From: an uncultured Actinomycetes bacterium
GTDB lineage: Bacteria > Actinomycetota > Thermoleophilia > Solirubrobacterales > 70-9
Reading direction: 5' to 3'
Length of the DNA stretch: 64,000 nt
NCBI GenBank assembly: GCA_946482365.1
Contig: CAMLQY010000003.1
Span: 1-64,000, forward strand
The stretch's first letter is position 1. Every line of letters starts with the position of its first letter. Both the position numbers and the translations under genes were made by a program. Under the pieces are notes generated by a model that was not told the origin of the DNA, made no database searches, and was given only the letters and a program-made list of their open reading frames with translations. Shown here in pieces: positions 50,613 to 60,252 of the stretch.

Positions 50613-51205
50613 GGGACGAGGACCGCGAAGAGCAGGTCGGGCAGCAGCGCGGGCAGCTCCGCCGGGCGCCCCGCCAGAAGTTCCTCGAAGATCAGGCCGG
50701 AGACGGCGCCGGCCGACATCAGCGAGATGCTGGCCGGCAGCTCCCTGCCCTTGGCGAGCCCCTGGCCCTCGACCAGGTACTCCGTGAACCGGGAGATCGC
50801 ATGCCAGTGGCGCCGGCGCGCCTCGGCGCCCGCCGTGGTGGCCTCGACCACGGCGATGCGCGCGAGCTCCGGCTCGAGCACGAACAGGTCGATGATCGTC
50901 GCCAGGCCTTCCCGGACTCGCTCCAGCCAGTCCTTCTTGCGGTTGCAGCTGCCGTCGACCTCGGCGATGAGCCGCTCGACCGCCATGTCGTAGGCCGCCA
51001 GGAAGCACTCGTGCTTCCCCGTGAACTGCTCGTCGAACGTCGCCCGGTCGATGCCGGCTTCCGCGATCACGTCGTCTACGGTGGCGTCTCTGTACCCCTG
51101 GCGGCCGATGACGAGGATCGCCGCCGCGAGGACCTCTTCGCGCTGGTTCCGGCCTGCCGGCAGGCGCTGCCCCGTGGGTGAGGAGGTGGGAATCGGCTTC
51201 GTCAT
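50558..51205 (-). CDS. TetR-family regulator
   Basis: The 215-aa repressor-type protein has an N-terminal helix-turn-helix (REEVLAAAILVIGRQGYRDATVDDVIAEAGIDRATFDEQFTGKHE) and a ligand-binding helical domain ending in a hydrophobic region. The HTH keeps the usual order with FDEQF in place of the common FY.HF. It is divergent from the S51 peptidase gene at 51408, which it may control. Confidence 0.88.
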   Translation of the reverse strand: MTKPIPTSSPTGQRLPAGRNQREEVLAAAILVIGRQGYRDATVDDVIAEAGIDRATFDEQFTGKHECFLAAYDMAVERLIAEVDGSCNRKKDWLERVREGLATIIDLFVLEPELARIAVVEATTAGAEARRRHWHAISRFTEYLVEGQGLAKGRELPASISLMSAGAVSGLIFEELLAGRPAELPALLPDLLFAVLVPYIGPRAAAAEMRRVGRG

Positions 51206-51407
51206 CGCGGCATGGTGTGCTCAGGCGCCTAGGCCTGCTCGGCCCACCTCCCTGGCAACTGCCGCTGGGACTGCAGGTCACCAGCGTCCCAAAAAGTGCG
51301 CCGGAAAGCAAGGCGAGAAGGTGTATGTACACGCGGGCGACCGGCCGGGGGCGAATCTCAGACCCCTGTACAACCACGGAGCGCTGCGGGGCCGGGAACA
51401 TCTGCCA

Positions 51408-52172
51408 ATGGAGACTGCGCCTCGCCAGATCGTGGCCTTCGGCGGCGGCGGCTTCTCGATGGAGTCGGGCAACCCCCTGCTCGACGAATACGTGCTCGGG
51501 CTCTGCTCGCGCGAGCGCCCCCGCGTCTGCTTCCTGCCCTCGGCGAGCGGCGACGCCGACCACTACGTCGTCCGCTTCTATCGCGCCTTCCCGGCCGCAG
51601 CCTGCGAGGCCAGCCACATCTCGCTCTTCCGCCGCGAGCAGGGCCCCGCCAACCTGCGCGACCACCTGCTCTCCCAGGACCTGATCTACGTCGGCGGCGG
51701 CAGCGTGGTCAGCCTGATCGGCGTCTGGCGGGCTCACGGAATCGACACCGCTCTGCGTGAGGCCTGGGAGGCCGGGATCGTCCTCTGCGGCCTCTCGGCC
51801 GGCTCGCTCTGCTGGTTCGCCGAGGCGCTCAGCGGCTTCCACGGGGCGCCGCGGCGGGTCGAGGGGCTGGGCCTCTTGCCCTTCAGCAACTGCGTCCATT
51901 ACGCGCCGGGCTCCAAGCACGGCCTCGCCTACCACGGCCTGCTTCGCTCCGGGATGCGTTCCGGCTACGCCGCGCAGGACGGCGCCGCCCTGCACTTCGT
52001 CGGCGAGGAGCTTCACCGGGTGGTCGCCTCCCGGCCGGCCGCCCGCGGGTACCGCCTCGACGCGGTCGGGGGCCGCGTGGTCGAGACGCAGCTCGCCACC
52101 ACCTACCTCGCCGACCCGCCGGTTCCCCTGCCGCAGCCCTGCGAGCCGGCCGCGACCGCGGTCGCGGCCTGA
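51408..52172 (+). CDS. Peptidase S51 (peptidase E-like) 1
   Basis: The 254-aa protein is an S51-family serine peptidase: IVAFGGGGFSME at the start, DLIYVGGGSVVSL in the middle and the nucleophile elbow CGLSAGSLCWF. Peptidase E cleaves Asp-X dipeptides; cyanophycinases are relatives. ATG 51408 (METAPRQIV) is the natural start, 203 bp from the divergent tetR gene. A paralogue follows after 20 bp. Confidence 0.9.
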   Translation: METAPRQIVAFGGGGFSMESGNPLLDEYVLGLCSRERPRVCFLPSASGDADHYVVRFYRAFPAAACEASHISLFRREQGPANLRDHLLSQDLIYVGGGSVVSLIGVWRAHGIDTALREAWEAGIVLCGLSAGSLCWFAEALSGFHGAPRRVEGLGLLPFSNCVHYAPGSKHGLAYHGLLRSGMRSGYAAQDGAALHFVGEELHRVVASRPAARGYRLDAVGGRVVETQLATTYLADPPVPLPQPCEPAATAVAA

Positions 52173-52192
52173 GCGATGAGGCCGCGGCGCCG

Positions 52193-52984
52193 ATGATCCC
52201 TCGCATCCTCACCCTCGGCGGCCACGACTTCAGCTCGCGCCCGCCCGACCGCGCGGTCAGCGAGCTGATGCTGCGGCTGGCGACCGAGCGGGCCGGGGGC
52301 CGGCCGCGGATCTGCATCCTGCCGACCGCCAGCGGCGACACTTCCGAGCAGATCGGCCGCTTCTATGCCGCCTTCGGCGAGCGGCCCTGCGACCCCTCCG
52401 ACCTCTCGCTCTTCCGGCTCGGCCGGCGGCCGATGGCGCTGCGCGACCACCTCCTCTCCCAGGACCTGATCTACGTCGGCGGCGGCAGCCTGGTCAACCT
52501 GCTCGCGGTCTGGGAGGCGCACGAGCTCAGCGCGATCCTCAGCACCGCCTGGAAGCAGGGCATCGTCCTCGCCGGCCAGAGCGCCGGCGCGATGTGCTGG
52601 TTCGAAGCCGGAATCACCAAGTCCTCGGGGCGGCCGAAGGCGGAGGCGGGCCTGGGGCTGCTCGGCGGCAGTCTCTGCGTCCACTACAACAACGAGCCCG
52701 AGCGCCGCGCCGCCTACCTGGATGCCGTGGCCGGCGGCATGCCCGGCGGCTACGGCCTCGACGACTACGCCGGCCTCCTCTGGGAGGGCAGCGGCCCTCC
52801 CTCCGCGATCACGGCCCGCCGCGGCGCCCGCGCCTACAGGGTCTCGAGCTCGGAAACCGGCGTGGTCGAGTCGCCCCTGCCGGCACGCTTCCTCCCCGCC
52901 CCCGCCCCAGCCGCCCTGCGCGAGGACATAGCCGAGTTCCGCCGGATCAAAAGCATGCGCAAGCGTGCCGGCTGGCTGGGCTAG
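52193..52984 (+). CDS. Peptidase S51 (peptidase E-like) 2
   Basis: The 263-aa paralogue starts MIPRILTLGGHDFSS and has DLIYVGGGSLVNLL and the elbow AGQSAGAMCWF. About 50 nt around the GGG motif are almost identical between the two genes (51655 and 52441 onwards), a sign of recent duplication or conversion. The C-terminal tail (EDIAEFRRIKSMRKRAGWLG) is basic. The pair is probably one transcription unit. Confidence 0.9.
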   Translation: MIPRILTLGGHDFSSRPPDRAVSELMLRLATERAGGRPRICILPTASGDTSEQIGRFYAAFGERPCDPSDLSLFRLGRRPMALRDHLLSQDLIYVGGGSLVNLLAVWEAHELSAILSTAWKQGIVLAGQSAGAMCWFEAGITKSSGRPKAEAGLGLLGGSLCVHYNNEPERRAAYLDAVAGGMPGGYGLDDYAGLLWEGSGPPSAITARRGARAYRVSSSETGVVESPLPARFLPAPAPAALREDIAEFRRIKSMRKRAGWLG

Positions 52985-53021
52985 CTGTCGTGCCCCAAGA
53001 CGTCCCGAACACGAGCCATAG

Positions 53022-53402
53022 CGGACGGTTGCCGAGAGCTGAGTGACGACGACTCTCGTTGTAGTGGTCGAGCCAGTGTGGCAACGCCTCCCGACGATCG
53101 GCGCTTGAGCGATAGCTGAGGCCCCGGGCCCACTCCCGATCCATCGTCTGCTGCAGGCGCTCCACCTTCCCGTTGGTCTGCGGCGAGTAGGGCTTGGTGC
53201 GCCAGTGCTCGATCCCCCTCTCGCCCAGCAGCTGGGCGAGGCCCTTGTTCTTGACGTAGACCCAGGCGTTGTCTGAGAGCAGTCGCTCGGTCACGATCCC
53301 TCGTGCCAAGAACCAGTCTAGGCCCCGGCGGGTGAAGGCGGTGACGGTGCCCGCCCGCTCGTCGTCGTGGACCTCCGAGTAGGCAAGCCGGGAGCAGTCA
53401 TC
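53022..53402 (-). pseudogene. IS481-type transposase remnant
   Basis: The frame encodes the C-terminal part of an IS481/rve-type DDE transposase: DDCSRLAYSEV, LLSDNAWVY, KPYSPQTNGKVERLQQTM, YNESRRHSALGNRP. Both ends are cut: the helix-turn-helix N-terminal half is missing beyond 53402, and homology stops after GNRP at about 53022. No terminal inverted repeats were found. It marks an old insertion at the left edge of the accessory stretch that carries the giant secreted protein. Confidence 0.8.
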
Positions 53403-53443
53403 GTGTCTCTCGCGGTTTCGTTGCGCCCAGGCCATCTGAGCGC

Positions 53444-53674
53444 GTGGCGCGGCTCGACCGACTCGGTGCTTCCAGGCGCCTCGCCCGATACCGGGCGGGC
53501 AAGCTCACCCTCGCGGATCTATCGACCTGGGCGGCTCGCTATCCCGACGAGGTCCCCACGGTGAATGGCGAGTTCGAGTGGGTTGGGCTCACCCTGGCTG
53601 ACCTCGACCGAGTCTTACCAAGGGGCAGCGCGAAACTGAGTTCTAATTCCTGTCATTACACAATAAATGCATGA
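53444..53674 (+). CDS. Short hypothetical protein or remnant
   Basis: The 76-aa frame (RLDRLGASRRLARYRAGKLTLADLSTWAARYPDEVP) has codon use like real genes up to about codon 62, then runs into AT-rich DNA. It may be the 3' fragment of a gene broken by the insertion sequence next to it. No family is recognised. Confidence 0.35.
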   Translation: MARLDRLGASRRLARYRAGKLTLADLSTWAARYPDEVPTVNGEFEWVGLTLADLDRVLPRGSAKLSSNSCHYTINA

Positions 53675-53807
53675 TTCGTTTGGTGGATTTGTCTGCACCT
53701 TTTTTACATATAAAACCAAGAATTAGGTACCAAGGATGCTTTTTCTTCCGATAGGTTCTCCTCCGTACCGAAGTTAGATTTGTCTTATTCCGAAAGGCAG
53801 GGATCTA
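53675..53807. other. AT-rich upstream region of the giant gene
   Basis: This 133-bp stretch is far richer in A and T than the rest of the window (TTTTTTACATATAAAACC). It lies between the short frame and the giant secreted-protein gene and probably contains its promoter; no clear -35/-10 pair stands out. Confidence 0.5.
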
Positions 53808-56800
53808 GTGGGGTCATCCAGGGGAGTGAGCGCCGCTCGCGCGCGTTGGGTCGCGGTATTCGCGATGCTGCTGCTCATCAGCGCGGCAGTCCCGGTTTTG
53901 GCCGAGTCGCCCCCTGAAGTAGTCGTGGCAAACGATGAAGAGGCCGGAAAACTGCCCGACGCAGCCGACGTCACGGAGGGACTGCGCGAAGTCAAAGAGC
54001 TCGAAGCCGAAGAGCAGCAGCAGCGGGAAACTCCGCAGGCAGAGGAAGAACGGGAAGCATCGACGGATGCCTACGCTGATCTCACGGCCGCTCAGGCGGA
54101 GGCGCTTCTGCAAGAGCAGTTCGCCGAGCAACTGGCGCTGATTGACCAAGACCCGGCTCGTGCTTTGAGCGACGCTCGCCTCGACCAGGTTCTCGGGCCA
54201 AACGCCGCGCTGGTGACGGTGGGGGGTGACACGATGCTGGCGGAAGGCACGATCCCGGTCAGGGCCGCTGACGAGGAAGGAGACCTGGCGAAGGTCGACC
54301 TTGACCTCGAGCAGAGCGCAGGAGGCTACGTCCCTCAGAACCCGATCACGGAAGTGACACTTCCCAGCGATGCCTCTCAGCCTGTGAGCCTGGGGGACGA
54401 AGGCTTTGCAATCTCTGCCGTTCTGACGGAGCCCGCCAGTTCAGCTCGACCGCTTGGCGGCGAGGACGTCCAGTACTTCGAAACACAGAAGGACTCCGAT
54501 CTGATCGTTTCGCCCCTCGCCGCCGGGGTTGAGCTCTTTTCCCTGCTGCGTTCGGCTGAGAGCCCCGAGGAGCTTCGCTTCGAGATCACCTTGCCTGGCG
54601 GGGCTGAGCTTCAATCCGATGGCGAAGGTGGGGCGGAGGTGGTCCGCGAAGGCGAGCGCCTTATCCGGATTCCCGCACCGCTTGCTTTTGACGCGCAAGG
54701 CGCCGATGTGCCGGTCGCGATGCGGGTCGAAGGGGACTCGCTCGTCCTAGCGGTCGAGCACCGCGGTCTAGACGTGGCGTATCCGTTGCTCGTCGACCCC
54801 CAAGCAGTCCAGGAAAACTGGTACGACAACGGCAACGATTGGTATCACTACGGCAACCTCTGGGCGCTGGAACCGAGTACCACCCCCTGGGTATGGGGCA
54901 CCAACAATGGCGGGCGCTTCTGGGCCGGGACAAGTCCGATCAACTCTGCTCCCGGTCTTTCCAACCGCGGCCTCTTCATCTCCGCCACCAGCACCTCGGG
55001 TTCCCAATCCGCCAGCCAGTTCGGTCAGTTCACGCTCACCGCTCCCGGGTCCGACAGCTACTTCGCCGCTGCGCTGATCAACCCCTTCTGGCGTTGGGAC
55101 CATGGCTGCGCATACCAGACCTATCCCGAGCCCCATGACTATTCGGGACTTTGGAGTGACACCTGGGGCTGGGCCACCTTCCACAGCAACTGGGCGCGGA
55201 TCTACGGCTATGGGATAGAGACTCCCTTCGAACAGCTCAAAGGAACGCCGGATGAATGGAGGGCCGGCACCGGCCACGTCTTCGTCATCGGCATGGGCAC
55301 TGGCAACGGTGCCGCCAAAATTCCCTGCTGGCGTGATCTCTACGCTGGCGGGGTCAACCTCTGGATGGACGACTGGAACCAGCCGGTTCTGACCACGAGC
55401 TCAACAGGACAGTGGATGGACAGCACTCCGGTTCGGCTCAACGTGTCGGCTACCGACGCGGGGCTCGGTGTAAGGAAGTTTGAAGCTGAAGCGACCGACA
55501 AATCCGGCACCACGCAAAAATGGGAGACGTGGCATTCGTGCACCGGAGGTTTCAAATCGACATGCCCACAAGCCTGGAATCTGGGGGAAGCCAGTCAGCC
55601 GCAACTCTCCTACAACCCCTCGGTCCTACCCGAAGGAATCGACACCCTCAACGTCACCGCCTACGACGCGGTGCTCAGAAAATCGACCACGACCAACGGG
55701 ATGACGATTCGCGTTGACCATGCGCCACCAACCCTGAAACTGTCCGGTACGGTCACCGAACAGGCGACGCTCGGGACCGAACGGCCGAGCTACACGGTCC
55801 GGGTCGACGCAAGCGACGGCGTCCCGAACAGCCAAGATCCAGCTCAGGCACGCTCAGGCGTGGTCAGCATCAGCGAGTGGGTCGACGGCAAACAGATCCA
55901 CGCCTACGAACCGGGATGCCCCACGCAGAGCTGCTCCTTGTTCGACGAAGGCTTGATCGAAACGGCAGCTTATTCGCCGGGTCAGCACACCCTGGTCGTC
56001 AAAGCGAAAGACGCCCTCAACCACGTAGCTGAATCCAGTCCACTCACCTTCACGCTCGGCGACTCCCAGGCGCCCAGCCTGAACGTAACGGGGCTGCCGG
56101 CCGAAGCCTCGGCGATGCCGAAACAAGCGACCTACTGGAGCACCTTCGGCACCAACGGCGCGGGGAACGGGCAGTTGAAATCGCCCGCCGACGTGGCGAT
56201 CGACGCCAACGGCGACCTCTGGGTCGCCGACAAAGGCAACAATCGCATTCAGAAGTTCAGCGCCAGCGGCGAATACCTGGCGAAATTCGGCTCGACGGGT
56301 ACCGGCAACGGTCAGTTCAGCTCACCGGCGGCGCTGGCGATCGACCCCAAAGGCAACATCTGGGTGGCCGACAAGGGCAATGGCCGGGTTCAGAAGTTCA
56401 ACGCCAAAGGCGAATATCTGACGAAATTCGGCTCCAAAGGGACGGGCAATGGCCAGTTCGCGAGCGGTGGTCCGGAAGGCATTGCGATCGACCCCAAAGG
56501 CAACATCTGGGTCTCCGACACCTATGCAGGTCGGATTCAGAAGTTCGACGAAAACGGCAACTTCCTGAAAGCCGTCGGCTCCAAAGGCTCGGGTCTCGGT
56601 CAGCTCGGCGAACCGACCGGGATCGACGTAGGCCCCAACGGCAAGGTCTGGGTGACCGACTGGCAGAACAACCGAGTCGCAGTCTTCAACGAAGCGGGTG
56701 AATTCGTCACCCAGTTCGGCTCCGCCGGCGCCGGCAACGGCCAGTTCAATCGTCCCGACGCGATCGCAGTGGGCAGCAGGGGCGACGTCTGGGTCGGTGA

Positions 56801-59800
56801 CCAGAACAACGGCCGCATCCAGGAGTTCGACCAGAACGGCGCCTACCTCGGGCAGTTCGGCAGCAAAGGCTCCGGTCCGGGCCAGTTCAACTTCACCTAT
56901 CCGATCGGCGTGACGACCGACTCCAAAGGCAGCCTCTGGATTGCTGATACCAACAACCACCGCGTCCAGCGCTGGTTGGTGCCCAACACGACAGTCAGCG
57001 GCTACCTCGAACCCCTCGGCGCAACGGCGACCGACGGTGGCTTCGGTGTCACATCGCTCACGGTGAAGCTGACTGACAAAGCGGGCAGCACCGAGGTGCT
57101 CGGACAGGCGACGCAGGGATGCAGCAACGGTGCCTGCCCGCTCAGCTACGACCTCGAGGAATTCGACCTCTCAGAAAAGCCCAGCGGCCCCTATCTCCTG
57201 ACCGTCGCCGCCACCGACGGTGCCGGGAATGCGCGCAAGACCTCCCGCGTCCTGAGCCTCGACTCGACCCCGCCCGAAATCGAGCTGTCGGGCGCGCTCG
57301 CCGAAAGCGCCGGCCAGCCCCTGACCACGCCAAGCGCGCAGCTGGGGATCAGCGCCAGCGACGTGGATCCGGCCAGCGGTGGCATCAAGACGCTCAACGT
57401 CGAACGCAACGGCCAGCTTGTCGCCTCATACCCCTCCGACTGCTCCAGCGACTGCCACGAGGTCGAAGCCTCCTACACCTTCCAGGCAAAAGAGGACGGA
57501 GCAGAGCGTTCGATTCGGCCGGTGGCAAGTGCCGCTGAGGGCTCGGTCGGCGAACTCAAGCGCGTGTCCTGCGTAACGGCAAAAGATTGTTGGGCGGTGG
57601 GGCGGACGAAGTACACCTCCGCCGAACAGGCAGAAGGAAAAACCGCAGCGCCCCTGCTGGAGCGTTGGGATGGCGAGGAATGGAAAGCAGTCGCGATACC
57701 CAAACCCGAAGGCGCGGCCGACCTCTTCCTCGAAGGCATCTCCTGCAACTCGACAAGCGCCTGCCTGGCCGTCGGCCACTACAGCAACGGCTCCAACAGC
57801 TATCCCCTGGCCGAGCGCTGGGACGGCACCAAATGGACCGCCTCCTCGCCGTCGCTGCCAAGCGGCGTGACCAAGGGCTATCTCTACGGTGTCTCCTGCA
57901 GCTCAACGAGCAACTGCTGGGCCTACGGCAAGACCCAGGTCAGCGCCGCCGAACAGGCCGAAGGCAAAACCCCAACGCCATACCTCGTGAAATGGGATGG
58001 GAGCACCTGGCAAGCCCAATCGGCACCCAAACCCGAAGGCGCGACCGACCTCTTCCTCGAAGGCATCTCCTGCAACTCGACAAGCGCCTGCCTGGCCGTC
58101 GGCCACTACAGCAACGGCTCCAACAGCTATCCCCTGGCCGAGCGCTGGGACGGCACCAAATGGACCGCCTCCTCGCCGTCGCTGCCAAGCGGCGTGACCA
58201 AGGGCTATCTCTACGGTGTCTCCTGCAGCTCAACGAGCAACTGCTGGGCCTACGGCAAGACGCAGGTCAGCGCCGCCGAACAGGCAGAAGGCAAAGTGGC
58301 CGCTCCTTACTTCGTGCGCTGGAATGGGAGCACTTGGCAGACGGCAGCGGTGCCGAAACCGCCAGGCGGCAACGAAACCACCCTCGCGGGAATGGCCTGT
58401 CCCTCCGGGTCTGCCTGCACCGCCATCGGCCGCTACGCAAATGCCTACGCCGAAACCCTGCCTCTCGCCTATACCTGGAATGGCTCCGAATGGCGGTTCC
58501 AGCCAGCTCCTACGCCCACTGAAGCAACGACCACCTCTCTCGAGGGCGTTGCTTGTACCGCTGCCAACGAATGTGTGTCGGTCGGCTATTCGCGAATCGG
58601 CTCCGGCAAATGGACGGTGCTGGCAGAGACCGAAGCGCCCGGTGAAGGCCCGCATCAGATCACGGTTGAAGCGGTCGACGTCCAGGGCAACTCGGAAAGC
58701 GAGACGATTGAAGTTGGCGTAGCCGGTGGCTCGGCCGAACCACCGGAATGCAATGCCGACGTAACGACCCTGGCCCCAAAAGACGCCCTCAGCGCAGGGC
58801 AAGCTATCGATGTCATCGAGGAATCGCTGCCAGCCGCCGTGGCGTCATCAGAAGGAATGATCGAGGAAATGACCGACGAGGAGATCGATCCTTCCTACAG
58901 CCTGCCATCGCCGAACCTCGCCGCGGTTGAGTCTCTTGTCGAAGGGGAAACCTCGGTAACTCCAGAAGGGGGCTTTACCCTGGACGAAACTGCGTGCTTC
59001 ACACCCGCGACCCTCACCTCGGCAGCTACTGAAGCGACAGTTGTGAACGGAGATGCGGCCGTATTTGCGAACACTGCGCCAGAAACCGATACCGTGATTC
59101 GGCCGACGGCGACGGGTGCCACGGTCATTCAGTCGCTGCGGGGGCCGGAAGTTCCGGAAAGCTTTTCCTGGAACGTGAAGGTCGCTCCTGGTGACGAACT
59201 AATCGAACTGCCGTCGGGGGCCGTGGCAATCGTTGACCCCAGCTCCGAAGAATCCGAAGGGACTGTACAGACACCGCCGAAACCGGAAACGGTCCCTGGG
59301 GAATTGTCGGATGCCGAGGCTCAGCTTGAAGAAGGTGAATATCAGTTGATTAGTGCCTCACACGAAACTTCCTACGAAGTGGTTGCCGTAATTGCACAAC
59401 CTTGGGTGGTATTGGCTCAGGGAGGCATCGTTCCGGCGCTTATCGAAGTGGTGCCAGACACGGAAACGCCCAACGAATTTGAAGTCATTGTGTCAGTGCC
59501 TGAGTTCGACGCCGAAGAACAGTGGGAAGAGAAAGCCGCGATGCTCGTTGCAACCGCATCAGCTTCGTCAGCCCTGAGCGGCCACTGCCCTCCTGGTGAA
59601 AGCCCGTGTGGCAAGTTCGACTTCAACCGAGCGGCTAACTACGCGAAATACTGGGGTAGCGGGTGGAATTCGGACCACTACCCAGACATGGGAAGCAACA
59701 ATTGCACCAACTTCACCAGTCAGGTGCTTCGCGCCGGAAGGTCGAAGTTCATGCGTGCATTCGAGTATGGTGACGGAAGTTGGTGGTACCGTAATATAGT

Positions 59801-60245
59801 GCCCAATGGGCAGCTTAGGTACGACGGGCATGAACAGACCGAGTCCTGGACGGTAGCTGATATTCTGCCGCGCCATCTCTGGCAATATGGCCTTGCTCAC
59901 ATCGATCCGATCAATCAGCCTTGGGGCTGGACTGCTGGCAATATTTTGGCCTACGACTGGTTCGGTGAAGCTGGAAAAGGGAACTTTGACCATCTCAACT
60001 TCGTAGTTGGGAGAATAAACCCGTCGAATGGACCCTATGAACCCCTCATCGCCAATTCATCGAGCGAGGGACATCGGTATGGATCGAAGCGCTGGTCAAG
60101 GGTGCGGGAATCGATCGAGGAAGCCGAGGGAGATGATGGCTGGGCCCGTGTGCCCCTTGCGGTCAAGCACACGAAAGCTGATCGTAACGAAAAGCATCGT
60201 ACCCCAGAGAATCTGTATGGTGCCAGCGGCGTCTTCCAGGGTTAG
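53808..60245 (+). CDS. Giant secreted multidomain protein with NHL propeller and C-terminal Amidase_6-like domain
   Basis: The 2145-aa protein has a signal peptide (AVFAMLLLISAAVPVLA), a charged coiled-coil region (about 35-115), beta-rich domains, Ig-like segments (about 540-760), six NHL repeats (about 776-1055, each with a WVADKGNNRIQKF-type unit) forming a six-bladed propeller, then seven repeats of about 50 residues with C-x5-C and AVG/ERWDG motifs (about 1246-1610), a Thr/Glu-rich linker and an Amidase_6-like domain from about 1937 (NRAANYAKYWG, Cys1966 in NNCTNFTSQ, His2062 in FDHLNFVVG). The Cys-His arrangement suggests a papain-like amidase or wall hydrolase. The layout, a long secreted stalk with a terminal enzyme followed by a small lipoprotein gene, resembles polymorphic toxins. 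The GTG start is set by the signal peptide. Confidence 0.85.
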   Translation: MGSSRGVSAARARWVAVFAMLLLISAAVPVLAESPPEVVVANDEEAGKLPDAADVTEGLREVKELEAEEQQQRETPQAEEEREASTDAYADLTAAQAEALLQEQFAEQLALIDQDPARALSDARLDQVLGPNAALVTVGGDTMLAEGTIPVRAADEEGDLAKVDLDLEQSAGGYVPQNPITEVTLPSDASQPVSLGDEGFAISAVLTEPASSARPLGGEDVQYFETQKDSDLIVSPLAAGVELFSLLRSAESPEELRFEITLPGGAELQSDGEGGAEVVREGERLIRIPAPLAFDAQGADVPVAMRVEGDSLVLAVEHRGLDVAYPLLVDPQAVQENWYDNGNDWYHYGNLWALEPSTTPWVWGTNNGGRFWAGTSPINSAPGLSNRGLFISATSTSGSQSASQFGQFTLTAPGSDSYFAAALINPFWRWDHGCAYQTYPEPHDYSGLWSDTWGWATFHSNWARIYGYGIETPFEQLKGTPDEWRAGTGHVFVIGMGTGNGAAKIPCWRDLYAGGVNLWMDDWNQPVLTTSSTGQWMDSTPVRLNVSATDAGLGVRKFEAEATDKSGTTQKWETWHSCTGGFKSTCPQAWNLGEASQPQLSYNPSVLPEGIDTLNVTAYDAVLRKSTTTNGMTIRVDHAPPTLKLSGTVTEQATLGTERPSYTVRVDASDGVPNSQDPAQARSGVVSISEWVDGKQIHAYEPGCPTQSCSLFDEGLIETAAYSPGQHTLVVKAKDALNHVAESSPLTFTLGDSQAPSLNVTGLPAEASAMPKQATYWSTFGTNGAGNGQLKSPADVAIDANGDLWVADKGNNRIQKFSASGEYLAKFGSTGTGNGQFSSPAALAIDPKGNIWVADKGNGRVQKFNAKGEYLTKFGSKGTGNGQFASGGPEGIAIDPKGNIWVSDTYAGRIQKFDENGNFLKAVGSKGSGLGQLGEPTGIDVGPNGKVWVTDWQNNRVAVFNEAGEFVTQFGSAGAGNGQFNRPDAIAVGSRGDVWVGDQNNGRIQEFDQNGAYLGQFGSKGSGPGQFNFTYPIGVTTDSKGSLWIADTNNHRVQRWLVPNTTVSGYLEPLGATATDGGFGVTSLTVKLTDKAGSTEVLGQATQGCSNGACPLSYDLEEFDLSEKPSGPYLLTVAATDGAGNARKTSRVLSLDSTPPEIELSGALAESAGQPLTTPSAQLGISASDVDPASGGIKTLNVERNGQLVASYPSDCSSDCHEVEASYTFQAKEDGAERSIRPVASAAEGSVGELKRVSCVTAKDCWAVGRTKYTSAEQAEGKTAAPLLERWDGEEWKAVAIPKPEGAADLFLEGISCNSTSACLAVGHYSNGSNSYPLAERWDGTKWTASSPSLPSGVTKGYLYGVSCSSTSNCWAYGKTQVSAAEQAEGKTPTPYLVKWDGSTWQAQSAPKPEGATDLFLEGISCNSTSACLAVGHYSNGSNSYPLAERWDGTKWTASSPSLPSGVTKGYLYGVSCSSTSNCWAYGKTQVSAAEQAEGKVAAPYFVRWNGSTWQTAAVPKPPGGNETTLAGMACPSGSACTAIGRYANAYAETLPLAYTWNGSEWRFQPAPTPTEATTTSLEGVACTAANECVSVGYSRIGSGKWTVLAETEAPGEGPHQITVEAVDVQGNSESETIEVGVAGGSAEPPECNADVTTLAPKDALSAGQAIDVIEESLPAAVASSEGMIEEMTDEEIDPSYSLPSPNLAAVESLVEGETSVTPEGGFTLDETACFTPATLTSAATEATVVNGDAAVFANTAPETDTVIRPTATGATVIQSLRGPEVPESFSWNVKVAPGDELIELPSGAVAIVDPSSEESEGTVQTPPKPETVPGELSDAEAQLEEGEYQLISASHETSYEVVAVIAQPWVVLAQGGIVPALIEVVPDTETPNEFEVIVSVPEFDAEEQWEEKAAMLVATASASSALSGHCPPGESPCGKFDFNRAANYAKYWGSGWNSDHYPDMGSNNCTNFTSQVLRAGRSKFMRAFEYGDGSWWYRNIVPNGQLRYDGHEQTESWTVADILPRHLWQYGLAHIDPINQPWGWTAGNILAYDWFGEAGKGNFDHLNFVVGRINPSNGPYEPLIANSSSEGHRYGSKRWSRVRESIEEAEGDDGWARVPLAVKHTKADRNEKHRTPENLYGASGVFQG
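57699..58297 (+). repeat. 109-codon tandem duplication in the giant gene
   Basis: Bases 57699-57970 recur at 58026-58297, offset by exactly 327 bp (109 codons), with about three differences by eye. Each unit covers two of the C-x5-C repeats (LEGISCNSTSAC and LYGVSCSSTSNC). The near identity indicates recent duplication or gene conversion that adds two propeller blades. Confidence 0.85.
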
Positions 60246-60252
60246 GTGACAA

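Noticed and set aside
53022..53674. A complete insertion sequence
   Set aside because: Only the transposase C-terminal part remains, and no terminal inverted repeats or target duplication were found.
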